This document shows positions 34,318 to 45,097 of a DNA stretch of 64,000 nt, one piece after another. A program made the translations under genes and the position numbers. The notes below the pieces were generated by a model. It made no database searches and had not been told where the DNA came from. It was given only the letters and a program-made list of their open reading frames with translations. Location: contig NZ_BMXA01000003.1 of assembly GCF_014651515.1 (NCBI RefSeq), positions 248,001-312,000 on the forward strand. Direction: 5' to 3'. This DNA comes from Arenicella chitinivorans. GTDB taxonomy: Bacteria > Pseudomonadota > Gammaproteobacteria > Arenicellales > Arenicellaceae. The first letter of the stretch is position 1; each line of letters begins with the position of its first letter.

Positions 34318-36486
34318 ATGTCAAAAAAACCTCAATTCGGACGCACTAACCCAACTCTGACAAAGTTAAGCCGCGTAATAGCTGCGTCTATAGGACTGTT
34401 TGGCGTTACGCTCGGCGATGCGTATGGTCAGCAGATAGCATTACTGGATTCCGGTGTAGACCCTACACGAGGGTTCAATATCGCACCGGGTTTCAACTAC
34501 TACGAAAACACGGACGATACTTCCGACGTTTCAGATCGTGAAGGTGAAGGGCATGGTACGGTGTCGGTGCGTGTTGCCTCCGAAGCTTTTTCTGGTGAAA
34601 TTGTGCCATTTGTCGTTACCGACGGTGATCTTACCCGTGCGAATGAAGCGCAGGTCCGTGTTGCCCGTGATAATGCGTTAGCGGACATTCTAGGTCGTAG
34701 CAATATCCGAGTGGTCGGATTCACTTGGGGCACTGAAGGTGTGAGTGGTGCGGCTGCACCGCTGATGTCAGACTTGTCTCGAGGTGGCAAAGTCATTGCA
34801 ATTCTGGCTGGGAATGAGTTTGGTGCCCAGCCTAATGCGTTGTCAACTGCCAGCTTTAACCTGCCTGGCGTGGTCATTGTGGGCGCGACAGACGCCGACG
34901 GTGTGCTGTTGCCGGAATCCAATCGCGCGGGCAACACGGCTGAACGTTATGTCGCGGCCATCGGTCTACCCAATGCTGGCGCCACGCGCGGCGGTACATC
35001 TTGGGCAACCGCGCGTATTTCGGGAATTGCGGGTGCGGTATTTTTACAGAATCCGAATTTGACTGCCGATGAAGTGGTGGACGTGATTTTACAGTCCGCG
35101 GAAGATCGCGGGGCACAAGGGACTGATCCTGTGTACGGTCGCGGTGTCATTTTGTCGGCTGAACAGGTATTGAATAATGTTATCGGGCCGATTGAGGTGC
35201 CAACTGAACCCGAGACGCCACCGGTAACGCCGCCGAGCTCCGGCGGTGGCGGCGGCGGTGGTGGTGCCGCCATCCTATTGGTTGGCGGCGCGCTTGCGGG
35301 AGCTATTCTGCTAGCGAAAAAGTCCTCGACTAAGCTTGAGAAAACGCTGGTACTAGACTCTTATGGCCGAAGTTTTCAGCTCGACCTGAACGACCATGTA
35401 GAGATCAATGATGGTGCCTTACATCTCTCACAGTTTTTTAATGCCATGCAACATAAGTCCATTCATACTGGCTTTGAGGTGCCCGGGATGAAGACTCAAG
35501 TGGCGTTTTCAGCAACGGCACTTGCAGACCCTCGTATTGATTTCATAGAGTATTTTGCCAGCCCTGGTGATCGTGGCATCGAGCCGGTCAATACTAATCT
35601 ATCAGTCGCTATGACCAGCAAGCTGAGCTCTGCGTTATCAATGAATGCCGCTTACCAGGTCGACCCCAGTCGTGAACTCGGCGCAGTCGGTGAGTTGGAG
35701 CTCCATGAAGAGTTTGGCACCACGAGTTTCCTCAGTGGTGCGGCCTTTGATTCGGTGTTATCGGGGTTTGCTAACCAGGCCAATACGCTGAGTTTCCAGT
35801 ATCAGCAAGCTGATGCAAGCACCAGTTATCAGCTTGGCTTTGTCTCCGTGGATCAACCCAGTTCATATCAGCAACAGTCTCTCTCAACCATTTTGCAGGC
35901 CTCACACGCGTTTTCTGATCGAGGTGGTATTGCGTTGAAGTTTGGTCAGATTGAAGAGCGTGGCAGCGTGCTTGGCGGTGGTGCATCGGGCGTGCTTGGT
36001 GTTGAGACAGCAACGACGTATGCATTGGATTTGTCAGGCAATATTAAGTTGATTGACGGTGTATCGCTGGTGGCGAACTATGGTGTAGGTCGTACCGAGG
36101 TAGAATCCGCCGACAAGAGTTTATTGAAGGATTTTTCGACCTTAAGCAGTGACTGGTACAGCATAGGTCTGATTGGTAACAACGTGTTTCGTGCCAAGGA
36201 CCAGCTCGGTTTAGCCTGGTCGCAACCAATCAAAATTCAGTCTGGTGCAGTGAATTACTCGGTGCCCGACACTCGATTATCGAATGGCGATATCGGATTT
36301 AATACTGAGCGCATTAATTTGTCTGATACCAGTGCGACTGAACGTAACCTTGAAGCTTATTATCGCACGATGCTAAGTGATAAGTGGGAGCTAGGTGGGT
36401 TCGTGTCGTATCGGCAAAACCCAAATCACGTCAGTGGTTTGGGTGATGACACAATTGTGATGGCAACCTTGCGACTGTGGCAGTAA
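34318..36486 (+). CDS. S8 (subtilisin-like) serine protease, probable autotransporter, with internal Gly8-TM segment
   Basis: A 722-residue exported protein with a signal peptide ending near residue 37 (DAYGQ). A compact S8 protease domain (38-290) carries the triad D44 (LLDSGVD), H79 (GEGHGTVS) and S228 (GGTSWATARISG), with N165 (LAGNEFG) as oxyanion residue. A Pro/Glu/Thr linker (294-307) leads to eight consecutive glycines (309-316), a hydrophobic segment (317-333) and two lysines. The remaining 385 residues are beta-rich, with many amphipathic strands, and end in ATLRLWQ, an autotransporter-barrel-like end. The C-terminal part is not a barrel I can name, so autotransporter is an inference. 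It may mature surface proteins or digest external peptides. Confidence 0.75.
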   Translation: MSKKPQFGRTNPTLTKLSRVIAASIGLFGVTLGDAYGQQIALLDSGVDPTRGFNIAPGFNYYENTDDTSDVSDREGEGHGTVSVRVASEAFSGEIVPFVVTDGDLTRANEAQVRVARDNALADILGRSNIRVVGFTWGTEGVSGAAAPLMSDLSRGGKVIAILAGNEFGAQPNALSTASFNLPGVVIVGATDADGVLLPESNRAGNTAERYVAAIGLPNAGATRGGTSWATARISGIAGAVFLQNPNLTADEVVDVILQSAEDRGAQGTDPVYGRGVILSAEQVLNNVIGPIEVPTEPETPPVTPPSSGGGGGGGGAAILLVGGALAGAILLAKKSSTKLEKTLVLDSYGRSFQLDLNDHVEINDGALHLSQFFNAMQHKSIHTGFEVPGMKTQVAFSATALADPRIDFIEYFASPGDRGIEPVNTNLSVAMTSKLSSALSMNAAYQVDPSRELGAVGELELHEEFGTTSFLSGAAFDSVLSGFANQANTLSFQYQQADASTSYQLGFVSVDQPSSYQQQSLSTILQASHAFSDRGGIALKFGQIEERGSVLGGGASGVLGVETATTYALDLSGNIKLIDGVSLVANYGVGRTEVESADKSLLKDFSTLSSDWYSIGLIGNNVFRAKDQLGLAWSQPIKIQSGAVNYSVPDTRLSNGDIGFNTERINLSDTSATERNLEAYYRTMLSDKWELGGFVSYRQNPNHVSGLGDDTIVMATLRLWQ

Positions 36487-36590
36487 GCCGCAGCCAGCTG
36501 TCATCACCGCAGATCAATTTACTCAAGCAGAGATCAGCGCTGAATCGCTGAGTTTAAGTGTGTTTCCGAGCGCCATTCTCTAGGTGTTGG

Positions 36591-36599
36591 TGTTACAAT
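36591..36599 (+). promoter_or_regulatory. Extended -10 element before cysS
   Basis: TGT-TACAAT at 36591-36599 is an extended -10 element about 40 bases before the GTG start of cysS; no clear -35 is seen. Confidence 0.35.
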
Positions 36600-36637
36600 G
36601 CGCCGTTTAATCTGCATTGCATGGGCGTGTGTGCCTC

Positions 36638-38011
36638 GTGAAACTCTACAATACCGAAACCAAAAGCAAATTAGACTTCGAACCACTGGACCCAAACCAC
36701 GTTAAGGTTTATGTGTGTGGCCCAACCGTCTACAATTATTGTCATATCGGTAATTTTAGACCGCCGGTTGTGTTTGACGTCTTGGTTCGTGTCCTACGTA
36801 AGTCTTACCCCAAGGTAACGTACGTACGCAATATTACGGATATTGATGACAAAATTAATGCTGCAGCAGAGCAGCAAGGTGTGTCTATTTCGGACATCAC
36901 CACGCGGTTTACTGAGGCCTTCCATGAAGACTTGCTTGCTGTTGGTGTGTTGCCACCCGATGTTGAGCCCAAGGTTACTACTCACATTGCCGAAATCCAT
37001 AAGGAAATTCAAGCGCTTATAGATCGTGGTCATGCTTACGTTGAGCAGGGTCATGTGCTGTTCAGTGTTGGTTCGTTCGCGGAGTACGGTCAGCTTTCCA
37101 AGCGTGACCCGGAAGAACTGTTGGCGGGCGCACGGATTGATGTCGCTGCGTATAAACGCGATGCGGGTGACTTTGTTTTGTGGAAGCCGTCTAGCGATGA
37201 TCAGCCTGGCTGGGACAGTCCCTGGGGGCGCGGTCGACCGGGCTGGCATATAGAATGTACTGCTATGGCGGCAGCGCATCTTGGTGACACCATTGATATT
37301 CATGGTGGTGGCCATGACCTGATTTTTCCGCATCATGAGAATGAGCGAGCGCAGTCCATGTGCGCGCATGACGCGCCTTTCGTTCGGTACTGGATGCATA
37401 ATGGCTTCGTTAACGTCAACCAAGAGAAGATGTCAAAGTCCGTCGGGAACGTCTTGTGGTTACGAGATTTGTTGAAAGACTATGCAGGCGAAGCGATTCG
37501 CTATGTGTTGTTGGCTGCGCATTATCGTGCGCCGTTAGACTGGAGTGACGACGTCATTGAGCAAGCGAAAAACAGTTTGGACCGCCTGTATGGTGCACTG
37601 CGCAAACTGGTGGATGTCGACGTGGGTGAGTCTGTCGGTGCACAAGCGCCCGAAGCATTTTTGGCCGCATTGCACGATGATTTGAATACGCCTCGCGCAC
37701 TGGCCGAATTGTTTGCATTGGCGAAACAAGCCAATACAGCAGAATCTCTGGTTGAAAAACAGCGACTCAAGCAATCGATGTTAGCCGCGGGTGAGTACCT
37801 TGGTTTGTTGCAGCAAGACCCAGAGGCGTGGTTCGCTGGTAAGACGAGTGAACTGGACGCGCAGTTTATCGATGCATTGGTGGCTGAACGTACCCAGGCT
37901 AAAGAAGACAAGAACTGGGCCCGCGCGGATGAAATTCGCGACGAATTAAGTCAGCGCAATGTGGTGCTGGAGGATGGTGCTGACGGCACTATCTGGCGAG
38001 TGGAAGATTAA
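36638..38011 (+). CDS. cysS: Cysteinyl-tRNA synthetase
   Basis: A class I synthetase of 457 residues. HIGN (36-39) is the HIGH motif and KMSKS lies at 264-268. Zinc ligands fit C28 (VCGPTVY), the Cys in WHIECTAMA, and His/Glu in FPHHENE. GTG 36638 gives the normal N-terminus KLYNTETKS; the upstream TTG at 36617 is unlikely. It is followed directly by sufE, so cysteine charging and cysteine-derived sulfur transfer are next to each other. Confidence 0.96.
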   Translation: MKLYNTETKSKLDFEPLDPNHVKVYVCGPTVYNYCHIGNFRPPVVFDVLVRVLRKSYPKVTYVRNITDIDDKINAAAEQQGVSISDITTRFTEAFHEDLLAVGVLPPDVEPKVTTHIAEIHKEIQALIDRGHAYVEQGHVLFSVGSFAEYGQLSKRDPEELLAGARIDVAAYKRDAGDFVLWKPSSDDQPGWDSPWGRGRPGWHIECTAMAAAHLGDTIDIHGGGHDLIFPHHENERAQSMCAHDAPFVRYWMHNGFVNVNQEKMSKSVGNVLWLRDLLKDYAGEAIRYVLLAAHYRAPLDWSDDVIEQAKNSLDRLYGALRKLVDVDVGESVGAQAPEAFLAALHDDLNTPRALAELFALAKQANTAESLVEKQRLKQSMLAAGEYLGLLQQDPEAWFAGKTSELDAQFIDALVAERTQAKEDKNWARADEIRDELSQRNVVLEDGADGTIWRVED

Positions 38012-38012
38012 T

Positions 38013-38435
38013 ATGGCGTCAATTACTGAAATACAACAAGAGCTGATCGATGAATTTTCCATGTTTGACGACTGGATGGCGCGCTACGAGTACGTGATCG
38101 ATCTCGGACGTCAGCTCGCAGATTTTCCGGAAGAATGGAAAACTGAAGACAATAAGATCAAAGGCTGTCAGTCGCAAGTGTGGCTGAACATGCAAATGCA
38201 GGGCGGTAAACTGCATATCGATGGCACCAGTGACGCCGCGATTGTGTCTGGTTTAGTGGCCATCGTTTTACGAGTGTATTCGGACCAGTCGCCGGACGAT
38301 ATTCTGGCCGCAAAGCCGGATTTTATTAAAGAAATCGGATTCAATGACCATCTGAGTCCAACCCGCAGTAATGGTTTGCATTCCATGCTTCGAACCATCT
38401 ATCAGCGCGCGGGCGCGCATCTCAGCGAATCCTGA
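38013..38435 (+). CDS. sufE: SufE-family cysteine desulfuration protein
   Basis: A 140-residue SufE domain that accepts persulfide sulfur from a cysteine desulfurase (SufS/CsdA) and hands it to the Fe-S scaffold. The acceptor cysteine is C52 in KIKGCQSQVW, the family signature. ATG 38013 lies one base after the cysS stop. No other suf or csd gene is in the window, so whether it works with SufS or CsdA cannot be told. Confidence 0.92.
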   Translation: MASITEIQQELIDEFSMFDDWMARYEYVIDLGRQLADFPEEWKTEDNKIKGCQSQVWLNMQMQGGKLHIDGTSDAAIVSGLVAIVLRVYSDQSPDDILAAKPDFIKEIGFNDHLSPTRSNGLHSMLRTIYQRAGAHLSES

Positions 38436-38513
38436 AACTCGATAGCAAGACCAGTGAATCAACCAGTACAATAATTGCCGAACCTCAGACCGGCGCACGC
38501 CGAACGTTTTCTC

Positions 38514-41105
38514 ATGCAACAAGAATATAACCCTCAATCTATCGAAGTCGCGGTTCAGAAATCCTGGGCCGATCGTGATGTGTACCGCGCTGAAGAAAAC
38601 AGCGATAAGGAAAAATTTTACTGCCTTGAGATGTTTCCGTACCCCTCGGGTAAACTGCATATGGGGCACGTGCGCAACTACACCATAGGTGATGTGATCA
38701 GTCGTTACCAGCGTATGCTGGGTAAAAACGTCTTACACCCAATGGGCTGGGACGCATTTGGGTTGCCAGCTGAGAATGCCGCGATCCAAAACAAGACTGC
38801 GCCAGCAGCTTGGACTGAGCAAAATATCGCCAATATGCGCGAGCAGTTGAAGCGGCTGGGTTTTAGTTACGACTGGAACCGAGAGTTCGCGACCTGCGAG
38901 CCGGATTACTACCGTTGGGAACAATGGTTTTTCACTAAGTTATACGAGCGTGGCTTGGTCTACAAGAAAGAGTCTGAAGTTAACTGGGATCCGGTTGATC
39001 AGACGGTGCTGGCCAACGAGCAGGTGATTGATGGCCGAGGATGGCGTTCCGGCGCCCTGGTTGAAAAGAAGAAAATCCCTCAGTGGTTTATCAAAATTAC
39101 TGATTACGCCGAAGAGTTGCTGGCAAGCCTGGATACATTGGATGGTTGGCCAGACGCGGTCAAAACAATGCAGCGCAATTGGATTGGTAAGTCGGTTGGC
39201 GCCGAGATCGAGTTCAAGATCGAAGGGGAAGCACCATTGCGTGTATTTACCACACGTCCAGACACGATTTTTGGTGTCACTTACGTCGCGGTGGCGGCGG
39301 ATCATCCATTAGCTATCCAGGCCGCTGAGTCATCAGCGAGCGTTGCTGAGTTTCGCCGTGAATGCGCTCAGTCCTCGACCGCAGAGGCGGATATCGAAAC
39401 CATGGAGAAGCGTGGCATTGATCTTGGCATCAGCGCGCAGCATCCGGTTACCGGCGAGCCAGTGCCGGTTTGGTGTGCTAACTTTGTGTTGATGAGTTAT
39501 GGGACCGGTGCCGTCATGGCGGTGCCTGGCCACGATCAGCGCGATTACGAATTTGCCAGCAAGTATGGCATCGAGATCAAGCCGGTGATCGAACCGCTGG
39601 AAGGTGAATTGGATATTAGTTCACAGGCGTTTACTGAACACGGACGCCTGATTAACTCCGGTCAGTTCGATGGTCTTGAATCGGGTGCGGCAAAGTCCGC
39701 GATTACGGCGTGGTTGGTTGAGCGTTCATTAGGTGAGGAGCGGATTAACTATCGTTTGCGCGACTGGGGCGTGTCACGTCAGCGCTATTGGGGTTGTCCA
39801 ATCCCATTTGTCTACGACGCTGAGGGCAATGCTTCACCTGCCCAAAACTTTCCGGTAACTTTACCGACGGATGTGGTGATGGACGGCGTTGGGTCGCCGA
39901 TTAAGAAGATGTCGTCGTTTATCGACACCGTGCACCCATTGACTGGCGAGCCCGCTATACGTGAGACTGACACTTTCGACACGTTCTTCGAGTCATCCTG
40001 GTATTACGCACGCTATTGCTGTCCGGACTTGGATACCGCCATGCTAGATGAGCGTGCCGACCATTGGTTGCCAGTTGATCAGTATGTCGGTGGTATCGAG
40101 CATGCCGTTATGCACCTGCTGTACGCGCGTTTCTTTCACAAGCTGATGCGCGACGTGGGGCTGATTAATTCTGATGAGCCGTTTACACGTCTTCTCACGC
40201 AGGGAATGGTGACAGCCGAAACGTATTATCGGATCGACGACGATGGCAAACGCACGTTCTTCAACCCGGCGGATGTCGAGTTGCAAACCGATGATAAAGG
40301 CAAGGTATTTGCAGCCGTCTCAAAGAGTGATGGTCAACCGGTGGAAATCGGTGGCGTTGAGAAGATGTCTAAGTCGAAGAACAATGGGGTTGACCCTCAA
40401 AGTATGATCGACAAATACGGTGCAGACACAGTGCGCCTATTTACTATGTTCGCGGCACCGCCAGACCAATCTCTCGAGTGGAACGATGATGCCATCGCGG
40501 GTGGTTCACGTTTCTTGCGTCGTGTATGGAATTGGTTTTATAAACATCAAGATGTATTGACTGCACAAAGACTGTCGCCTGTTGCCGAGCTTGACAATGC
40601 GAATGCTGCGACCAAAGCTCTGCGCTTGATCACGCATACCATTATTAAACGCGTTTTGTTTGACTACGAGCGTCAGCAATACAACACGGTAGTCGCTGCT
40701 GCCATGGAGCTGATGAACGCGCTGGAAAAGGCAGAGTGGTCTGAGATGGGTGTGCATGGCAATCTCGTGTTGGCCGAAGCGGCACACGCGTTGGTGAAAA
40801 TTCTGGCTCCGGTAACGCCGCACCTGTGTGACTATTTGTGGTCACAATATGGCAACCAGAACTGGCTTTTCGACGACGAATTTCTGGTACTCGATGAATC
40901 TGCGTTGGTGCAGGATGAAATCACATACGTCGTGCAAGTCAATGGTAAGCTCCGTGGCAAAATTTCAGTCCCCGCTGATTTGGGCAAGGCAGAAATCGAG
41001 CATCGTGCCCAGGAAGATGAAAATGTGGCCCGCTTTCTGACCGATGTGACGGTTCGAAAAGTAATTGTGGTGCCGAACAAGCTGGTTAATATTGTGGCAA
41101 ATTAA
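38514..41105 (+). CDS. leuS: Leucyl-tRNA synthetase
   Basis: A class I synthetase of 863 residues. The HIGH motif is HMGH (49-52) within [15 protein letters not shown] and the KMSKS loop is at 617-621. The editing (CP1) insert contains the conserved [12 protein letters not shown] and [17 protein letters not shown] 38514 gives the typical [11 protein letters not shown] start; the upstream in-frame TTG at 38475 is not needed. It heads the conserved leuS-lptE-holA order. Confidence 0.97.
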   Translation: MQQEYNPQSIEVAVQKSWADRDVYRAEENSDKEKFYCLEMFPYPSGKLHMGHVRNYTIGDVISRYQRMLGKNVLHPMGWDAFGLPAENAAIQNKTAPAAWTEQNIANMREQLKRLGFSYDWNREFATCEPDYYRWEQWFFTKLYERGLVYKKESEVNWDPVDQTVLANEQVIDGRGWRSGALVEKKKIPQWFIKITDYAEELLASLDTLDGWPDAVKTMQRNWIGKSVGAEIEFKIEGEAPLRVFTTRPDTIFGVTYVAVAADHPLAIQAAESSASVAEFRRECAQSSTAEADIETMEKRGIDLGISAQHPVTGEPVPVWCANFVLMSYGTGAVMAVPGHDQRDYEFASKYGIEIKPVIEPLEGELDISSQAFTEHGRLINSGQFDGLESGAAKSAITAWLVERSLGEERINYRLRDWGVSRQRYWGCPIPFVYDAEGNASPAQNFPVTLPTDVVMDGVGSPIKKMSSFIDTVHPLTGEPAIRETDTFDTFFESSWYYARYCCPDLDTAMLDERADHWLPVDQYVGGIEHAVMHLLYARFFHKLMRDVGLINSDEPFTRLLTQGMVTAETYYRIDDDGKRTFFNPADVELQTDDKGKVFAAVSKSDGQPVEIGGVEKMSKSKNNGVDPQSMIDKYGADTVRLFTMFAAPPDQSLEWNDDAIAGGSRFLRRVWNWFYKHQDVLTAQRLSPVAELDNANAATKALRLITHTIIKRVLFDYERQQYNTVVAAAMELMNALEKAEWSEMGVHGNLVLAEAAHALVKILAPVTPHLCDYLWSQYGNQNWLFDDEFLVLDESALVQDEITYVVQVNGKLRGKISVPADLGKAEIEHRAQEDENVARFLTDVTVRKVIVVPNKLVNIVAN

Positions 41106-41180
41106 TGCCGCAGTGGTGTCTGCATGCGCTAGAATTGGCGACATGCCGTCATCGGAATATGAGAATAATAAGGTCAAACT

Positions 41181-41711
41181 ATGTTGAACTTTCAGCCCGT
41201 TAAACAATCACACACAGCACTGCGTTTCGCCAGTGTGATGCTTGTTCTGCTCACAATGACTGCGTGTGGCTTTCATTTGCGCGGAAATATCCCGTTAGCT
41301 GACAGCCTGAAAAACATGTATGTGATGGCACCGGACGGTACGTTTAAGGATCAGTTGGAAGAGGTGCTGACCAGTGCTGGTGCTGAGTTGGCGACCAACA
41401 AGGCCAGCGCAGACGTGATTTTGAATATTTCTTCTGCCTCTTCTAAGCGGACTGTCGGTACCATTGATGAACGTGGTAAAGCCAATAGCTACAACCTGAT
41501 ATTTAAAGTGGTATATACGCTTGATGACCCGGAAGGTGAGGCTATTCGAGCGCGAACAGTGATTAGTGAATTCCGCCGGTATGCCTTTGAGCCTGAGCTG
41601 GTATTGGAGTCTGAGTCGGAAGAAGCAGAGTTGTTGGGCGATATGGAGCAGGATGCTGCGTTACGCATCGTGCGTCAGCTTTCGACCATCACTGACTATG
41701 AGTCTAAGTAA
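41181..41711 (+). CDS. lptE: LPS-assembly lipoprotein LptE
   Basis: A 176-residue outer-membrane lipoprotein that plugs LptD during LPS transport. The lipobox TMTAC puts the lipidated cysteine at C29, followed by the family pattern GFHLRG. The mature alpha/beta domain ends around ALRIVRQL. It lies between leuS and holA, as in E. coli. Confidence 0.93.
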   Translation: MLNFQPVKQSHTALRFASVMLVLLTMTACGFHLRGNIPLADSLKNMYVMAPDGTFKDQLEEVLTSAGAELATNKASADVILNISSASSKRTVGTIDERGKANSYNLIFKVVYTLDDPEGEAIRARTVISEFRRYAFEPELVLESESEEAELLGDMEQDAALRIVRQLSTITDYESK

Positions 41712-41726
41712 TGTTGAGTTTATGCC

Positions 41727-42758
41727 ATGCGCGTGTCAACTGATGAGCTGGCTGCGCGACTAAGTTCCAATCAGTCATCATTGCCAGCAATGCTGTTGCT
41801 CAATGGCAACGAAGCATTGCTCATTGAGGAAGCGCTGGATCAAGCGCGAGAAGTGTTGAAGTCGCTGGGTTTCTCCGAACGGATCAAGTATCAGGCAGAA
41901 GCAGGGTTTGACTGGGCGCAGATAACCGGTGCCGGACAAGCCATGTCGTTGTTTGCAGAGCGTCGCATTATTGAGCTGCGGGTACCAAAATCGCTGGGTA
42001 CCGCAGGTACCAAAGCGCTGTCAGAATTTTGTGAGTTACCAACCTCCGATGATATTTTGATTGTGCAAATGCCCGCGCTGGATAAGCGGCAGCGTAATGC
42101 TAAATGGTTTAAGGCCGTTGAGTCGAAAGGATGGGTGGTTGATGGCCCTGAGATTTCAGCCCAGCAATTTCCAATGTGGCTCAAAAAACGTTTGCAAAGC
42201 CGTTCCCTGCGAGTGGAAAACGGCGTGATTGAACTCATGTCCGCACAGCTAGAAGGTAACGTGATGGCGGCGGCGCAGGAAGTGGATAAGTTACAAGTGT
42301 TAGCGCCCGACGGTGCCGTCACAATCAAGTTGGTCAACGACAGTCTGGCTGATCAAGCACAATTTGACGTCTATGCGTTGGCCGATGCCAGTCTGGCCGG
42401 TGATCTAACGCGCGTAATGCGTATAAAGCAGCGTCTGCAATCCGAAGGCGTGGAGCCGGTGATCGTGGTGTGGGCACTGGTGCGTGACATACGGCTATTG
42501 TGCGCGTTGGCAGCCGGTATTGCTGGTGGCCAACAGCGGGCTATGCTATTCAAACAACACCGCGTGTGGCGAAATCGCGAGGCCATCGTGAATGCCGCAC
42601 TGCAGCGATTGAATGCAAACCAGTGTTACGAATTGCTGGAACGTGCGGCTCACTTGGATCAAACAGTCAAGGGCCAGCGCTATGTCGACATCGGCGATAC
42701 TTGGTTTCAGATTGAAACCTTGTGTGCCGGGTTGTGTGGTATGGCCGAGATCGCGTAG
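41727..42758 (+). CDS. holA: DNA polymerase III delta subunit
   Basis: A 343-residue clamp-loader subunit that opens the beta clamp. The N-terminal region has [18 protein letters not shown] and the later segment [19 protein letters not shown]; the C-terminal helical collar holds [15 protein letters not shown]. Length and order (15 bases after lptE) match the family. Confidence 0.95.
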   Translation: MRVSTDELAARLSSNQSSLPAMLLLNGNEALLIEEALDQAREVLKSLGFSERIKYQAEAGFDWAQITGAGQAMSLFAERRIIELRVPKSLGTAGTKALSEFCELPTSDDILIVQMPALDKRQRNAKWFKAVESKGWVVDGPEISAQQFPMWLKKRLQSRSLRVENGVIELMSAQLEGNVMAAAQEVDKLQVLAPDGAVTIKLVNDSLADQAQFDVYALADASLAGDLTRVMRIKQRLQSEGVEPVIVVWALVRDIRLLCALAAGIAGGQQRAMLFKQHRVWRNREAIVNAALQRLNANQCYELLERAAHLDQTVKGQRYVDIGDTWFQIETLCAGLCGMAEIA

Positions 42759-42805
42759 CAACGAAACTAAGCAAACTAAGCAAATCAAGTATATTGAGAG
42801 ACAGT

Positions 42806-44068
42806 GTGAACGTAACTGACTACATGCAGCAGGTGGGCCAACAGGCGCGTAAGGCGGCCTCAGAGATGGCGGTAGCGACCTGTGCTCATAAAGATGCCGC
42901 ACTGCGACACATCGCAGACCAGATAGAAGCGTCTTCGGCAGAACTCACACAGGCGAATGCCTTGGATTTAGACGCTGCCGAAACCCGCGGTCTGGATAGC
43001 GCGATGCTGGACAGGTTGCGTCTGACACCCGAGCGTATTGCAGCGATGGCCGAGGGTTGTCGTCAGGTGGCTGAGTTGCCGGACCCAGTTGGTGAAATCA
43101 GTGATATGTCGTATCGTCCAAGCGGTATTCAAGTGGGCAAAATGCGGGTGCCGCTCGGTGTAATTGGAATTATTTATGAGTCGCGCCCAAATGTGACTGT
43201 GGATGCGGCCATTTTGTGTATCAAGTCTGGTAACGCGACGGTATTGCGCGGTGGCTCAGAAGCGGCGCACTCAAATCAGGCAATCGCTAGCTGTATTGCA
43301 AAAGGTATGCACGCAGCAGGTTTGCCGACCCAAGCCGTACAAATCCTGAAAACCACGGATCGTGACGCGGTTGGATTGATGATCCGCATGCCCGAGTATG
43401 TCGATGTAATCGTACCGCGCGGCGGCAAAGGCTTGATCGAGCGAATTAGTCGCGAAGCCACGGTTCCAGTCATCAAGCATTTGGATGGAATCTGTCATGT
43501 CTATGTCGATGCCGATGCCGACTTAGCCAAGGCTAAATCAATTGCCTTCAACGCTAAGACACACCGTTATGGTGTGTGCAATGCAATGGAAACCCTGCTG
43601 GTGCATCAGCAAGTCGCGGCGCAATTTTTACCTGATCTGTGCGCTCAATATCTGACGCACGGAGTGGAGCTGCGCGGATGTGATCTAACACGTGAACTCG
43701 TCAATGATGATCGTCTGTTAGCGGCGACCGATCAGGACTGGGGAACTGAATACCTGGCTGCGGTTCTGTCCATCAAAGTGGTGGCGGATTTCGCCTCAGC
43801 GATCGAGCACATCACTACCTACAGTTCAGCGCATACGGAAAGTATCATTACTGAAAATTACACTACCGCACGACAATTCCTGCGTACAGTCGACTCCAGT
43901 TCCGTGATGGTGAACGCGTCAACCCGATTTGCCGATGGTTTCGAATACGGGCTGGGCGCTGAGATTGGAATCAGTACGGACAAACTGCACGCGCGCGGGC
44001 CGGTGGGATTGCAAGGCCTTACCTCGGAGAAGTACATTGTCTTCGGTGATGGCCATATACGAGTTTGA
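42806..44068 (+). CDS. proA: Gamma-glutamyl phosphate reductase
   Basis: A 420-residue ALDH-superfamily enzyme that makes glutamate semialdehyde in proline synthesis. The catalytic cysteine is C258 in [27 protein letters not shown] and [11 protein letters not shown] are family signatures, and the C-terminus ends in [19 protein letters not shown] 42806 has GAGAG five bases upstream. proB is not adjacent; proA is instead wedged between holA and nadD, with its stop touching the nadD ATG. The window thus holds both proline synthesis and breakdown genes. Confidence 0.95.
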   Translation: MNVTDYMQQVGQQARKAASEMAVATCAHKDAALRHIADQIEASSAELTQANALDLDAAETRGLDSAMLDRLRLTPERIAAMAEGCRQVAELPDPVGEISDMSYRPSGIQVGKMRVPLGVIGIIYESRPNVTVDAAILCIKSGNATVLRGGSEAAHSNQAIASCIAKGMHAAGLPTQAVQILKTTDRDAVGLMIRMPEYVDVIVPRGGKGLIERISREATVPVIKHLDGICHVYVDADADLAKAKSIAFNAKTHRYGVCNAMETLLVHQQVAAQFLPDLCAQYLTHGVELRGCDLTRELVNDDRLLAATDQDWGTEYLAAVLSIKVVADFASAIEHITTYSSAHTESIITENYTTARQFLRTVDSSSVMVNASTRFADGFEYGLGAEIGISTDKLHARGPVGLQGLTSEKYIVFGDGHIRV

Positions 44069-45070
44069 ATGACCTCCGCAATCGGCGTTTTTGGGGGTAC
44101 GTTCGACCCCATTCATTTGGGGCATCTACAGGCCGTCACTGAGGCTGCGGATGTGTTAGGTTTAGAGCGCGTGCACTGGGTGTTAAGTGCACGGCCGCCA
44201 CACAAGAACAGCGTCTCCGCCAGCATCGCTCACCGTTTCGCCATGCTGCAACTCGCATTGGCCGATAAGGTCGGCTTTGTGGCCGATGATCGTGAGATAC
44301 GTCGCGCTGAAAAATCCTATACCATCGATACCGTGGCGTCTTTTGTTGCGGAGTATCCGAACGTGCGTCTGGTGTTGATTATCGGTGCGGACAGCTTGTC
44401 GGGCTTACCCAGTTGGTCTCGTTACGAGACGCTGGTCGAGCAAGTGAGTTGGGTTGTTTTGCAACGGCCAGGTTATGCAGTCTCCGTGCCAGATGAGCTG
44501 CAGGCGCGGGTGGTTGAGAACCCATCTGATCTGGTGCGCCGAGAGCCCGGCCACCTCTGGCTCTATGAAGACAGTAATATCGATATCTCATCTACTGAAA
44601 TACGTACTGCGCTCAGCACGGGGCATGAGAAACTTGCGCAGGAATATCTGCCAAGCAGCGTTTTAAACTATATTCGCACCAAGCAACTGTATAAAATACC
44701 GGGTATGAATCCAGAACAAATTAAAGATCAAGTGGTTGATGCCCTTGAAAACGTAAAAGGCCAGGACATTAAAGTCATCGATATCGCAGATATATCGGAT
44801 TTTGCTGATTTTATGATTGTGGTCAGTGGCACCTCGGACACACATGTTAAAGCCTTGGCGCGCGAAGCCTCAGACAGTCTTCGTAAGCAGGGTGTTAAAC
44901 CATTAAATGAAGATGGTGCTGACGTTGGTGAATGGGTATTAGTCGACTTCGGTGACGTGGTCTTGCATGTAATGCGACCGGAGGTGCGTCAGTACTACGA
45001 TCTTGAGAAACTGTGGGACGAAGACGTCCGTGCGTTGGTAAAACAGCATCGCGCACGGGAAGAAGAATAG
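44069..45070 (+). CDS. NadD-RsfS in-frame fusion: nicotinate-mononucleotide adenylyltransferase + ribosomal silencing factor
   Basis: One uninterrupted 333-codon frame covers two proteins that are normally separate. Residues 1-212 are NadD, the adenylyltransferase of NAD synthesis: GVFGGTFDPIHLGH carries the nucleotidyltransferase HxGH (HLGH), with PPHK and the C-terminal ISSTEIRTAL. Residues 213-333 are RsfS, which binds uL14 and blocks subunit joining in starvation: DFMIVVSGTSDTHVKALA, GEWVLVDFGDVVLHVM and YDLEKLW. An ATG lies exactly at the boundary (44705-44707), but no stop precedes it and no good ribosome site is seen, so a fused product is likely. Reinitiation at that ATG could also give free RsfS. 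Confidence 0.9.
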   Translation: MTSAIGVFGGTFDPIHLGHLQAVTEAADVLGLERVHWVLSARPPHKNSVSASIAHRFAMLQLALADKVGFVADDREIRRAEKSYTIDTVASFVAEYPNVRLVLIIGADSLSGLPSWSRYETLVEQVSWVVLQRPGYAVSVPDELQARVVENPSDLVRREPGHLWLYEDSNIDISSTEIRTALSTGHEKLAQEYLPSSVLNYIRTKQLYKIPGMNPEQIKDQVVDALENVKGQDIKVIDIADISDFADFMIVVSGTSDTHVKALAREASDSLRKQGVKPLNEDGADVGEWVLVDFGDVVLHVMRPEVRQYYDLEKLWDEDVRALVKQHRAREEE

Positions 45071-45097
45071 CGAGCGCCCAACACCGGGATCCAGATC

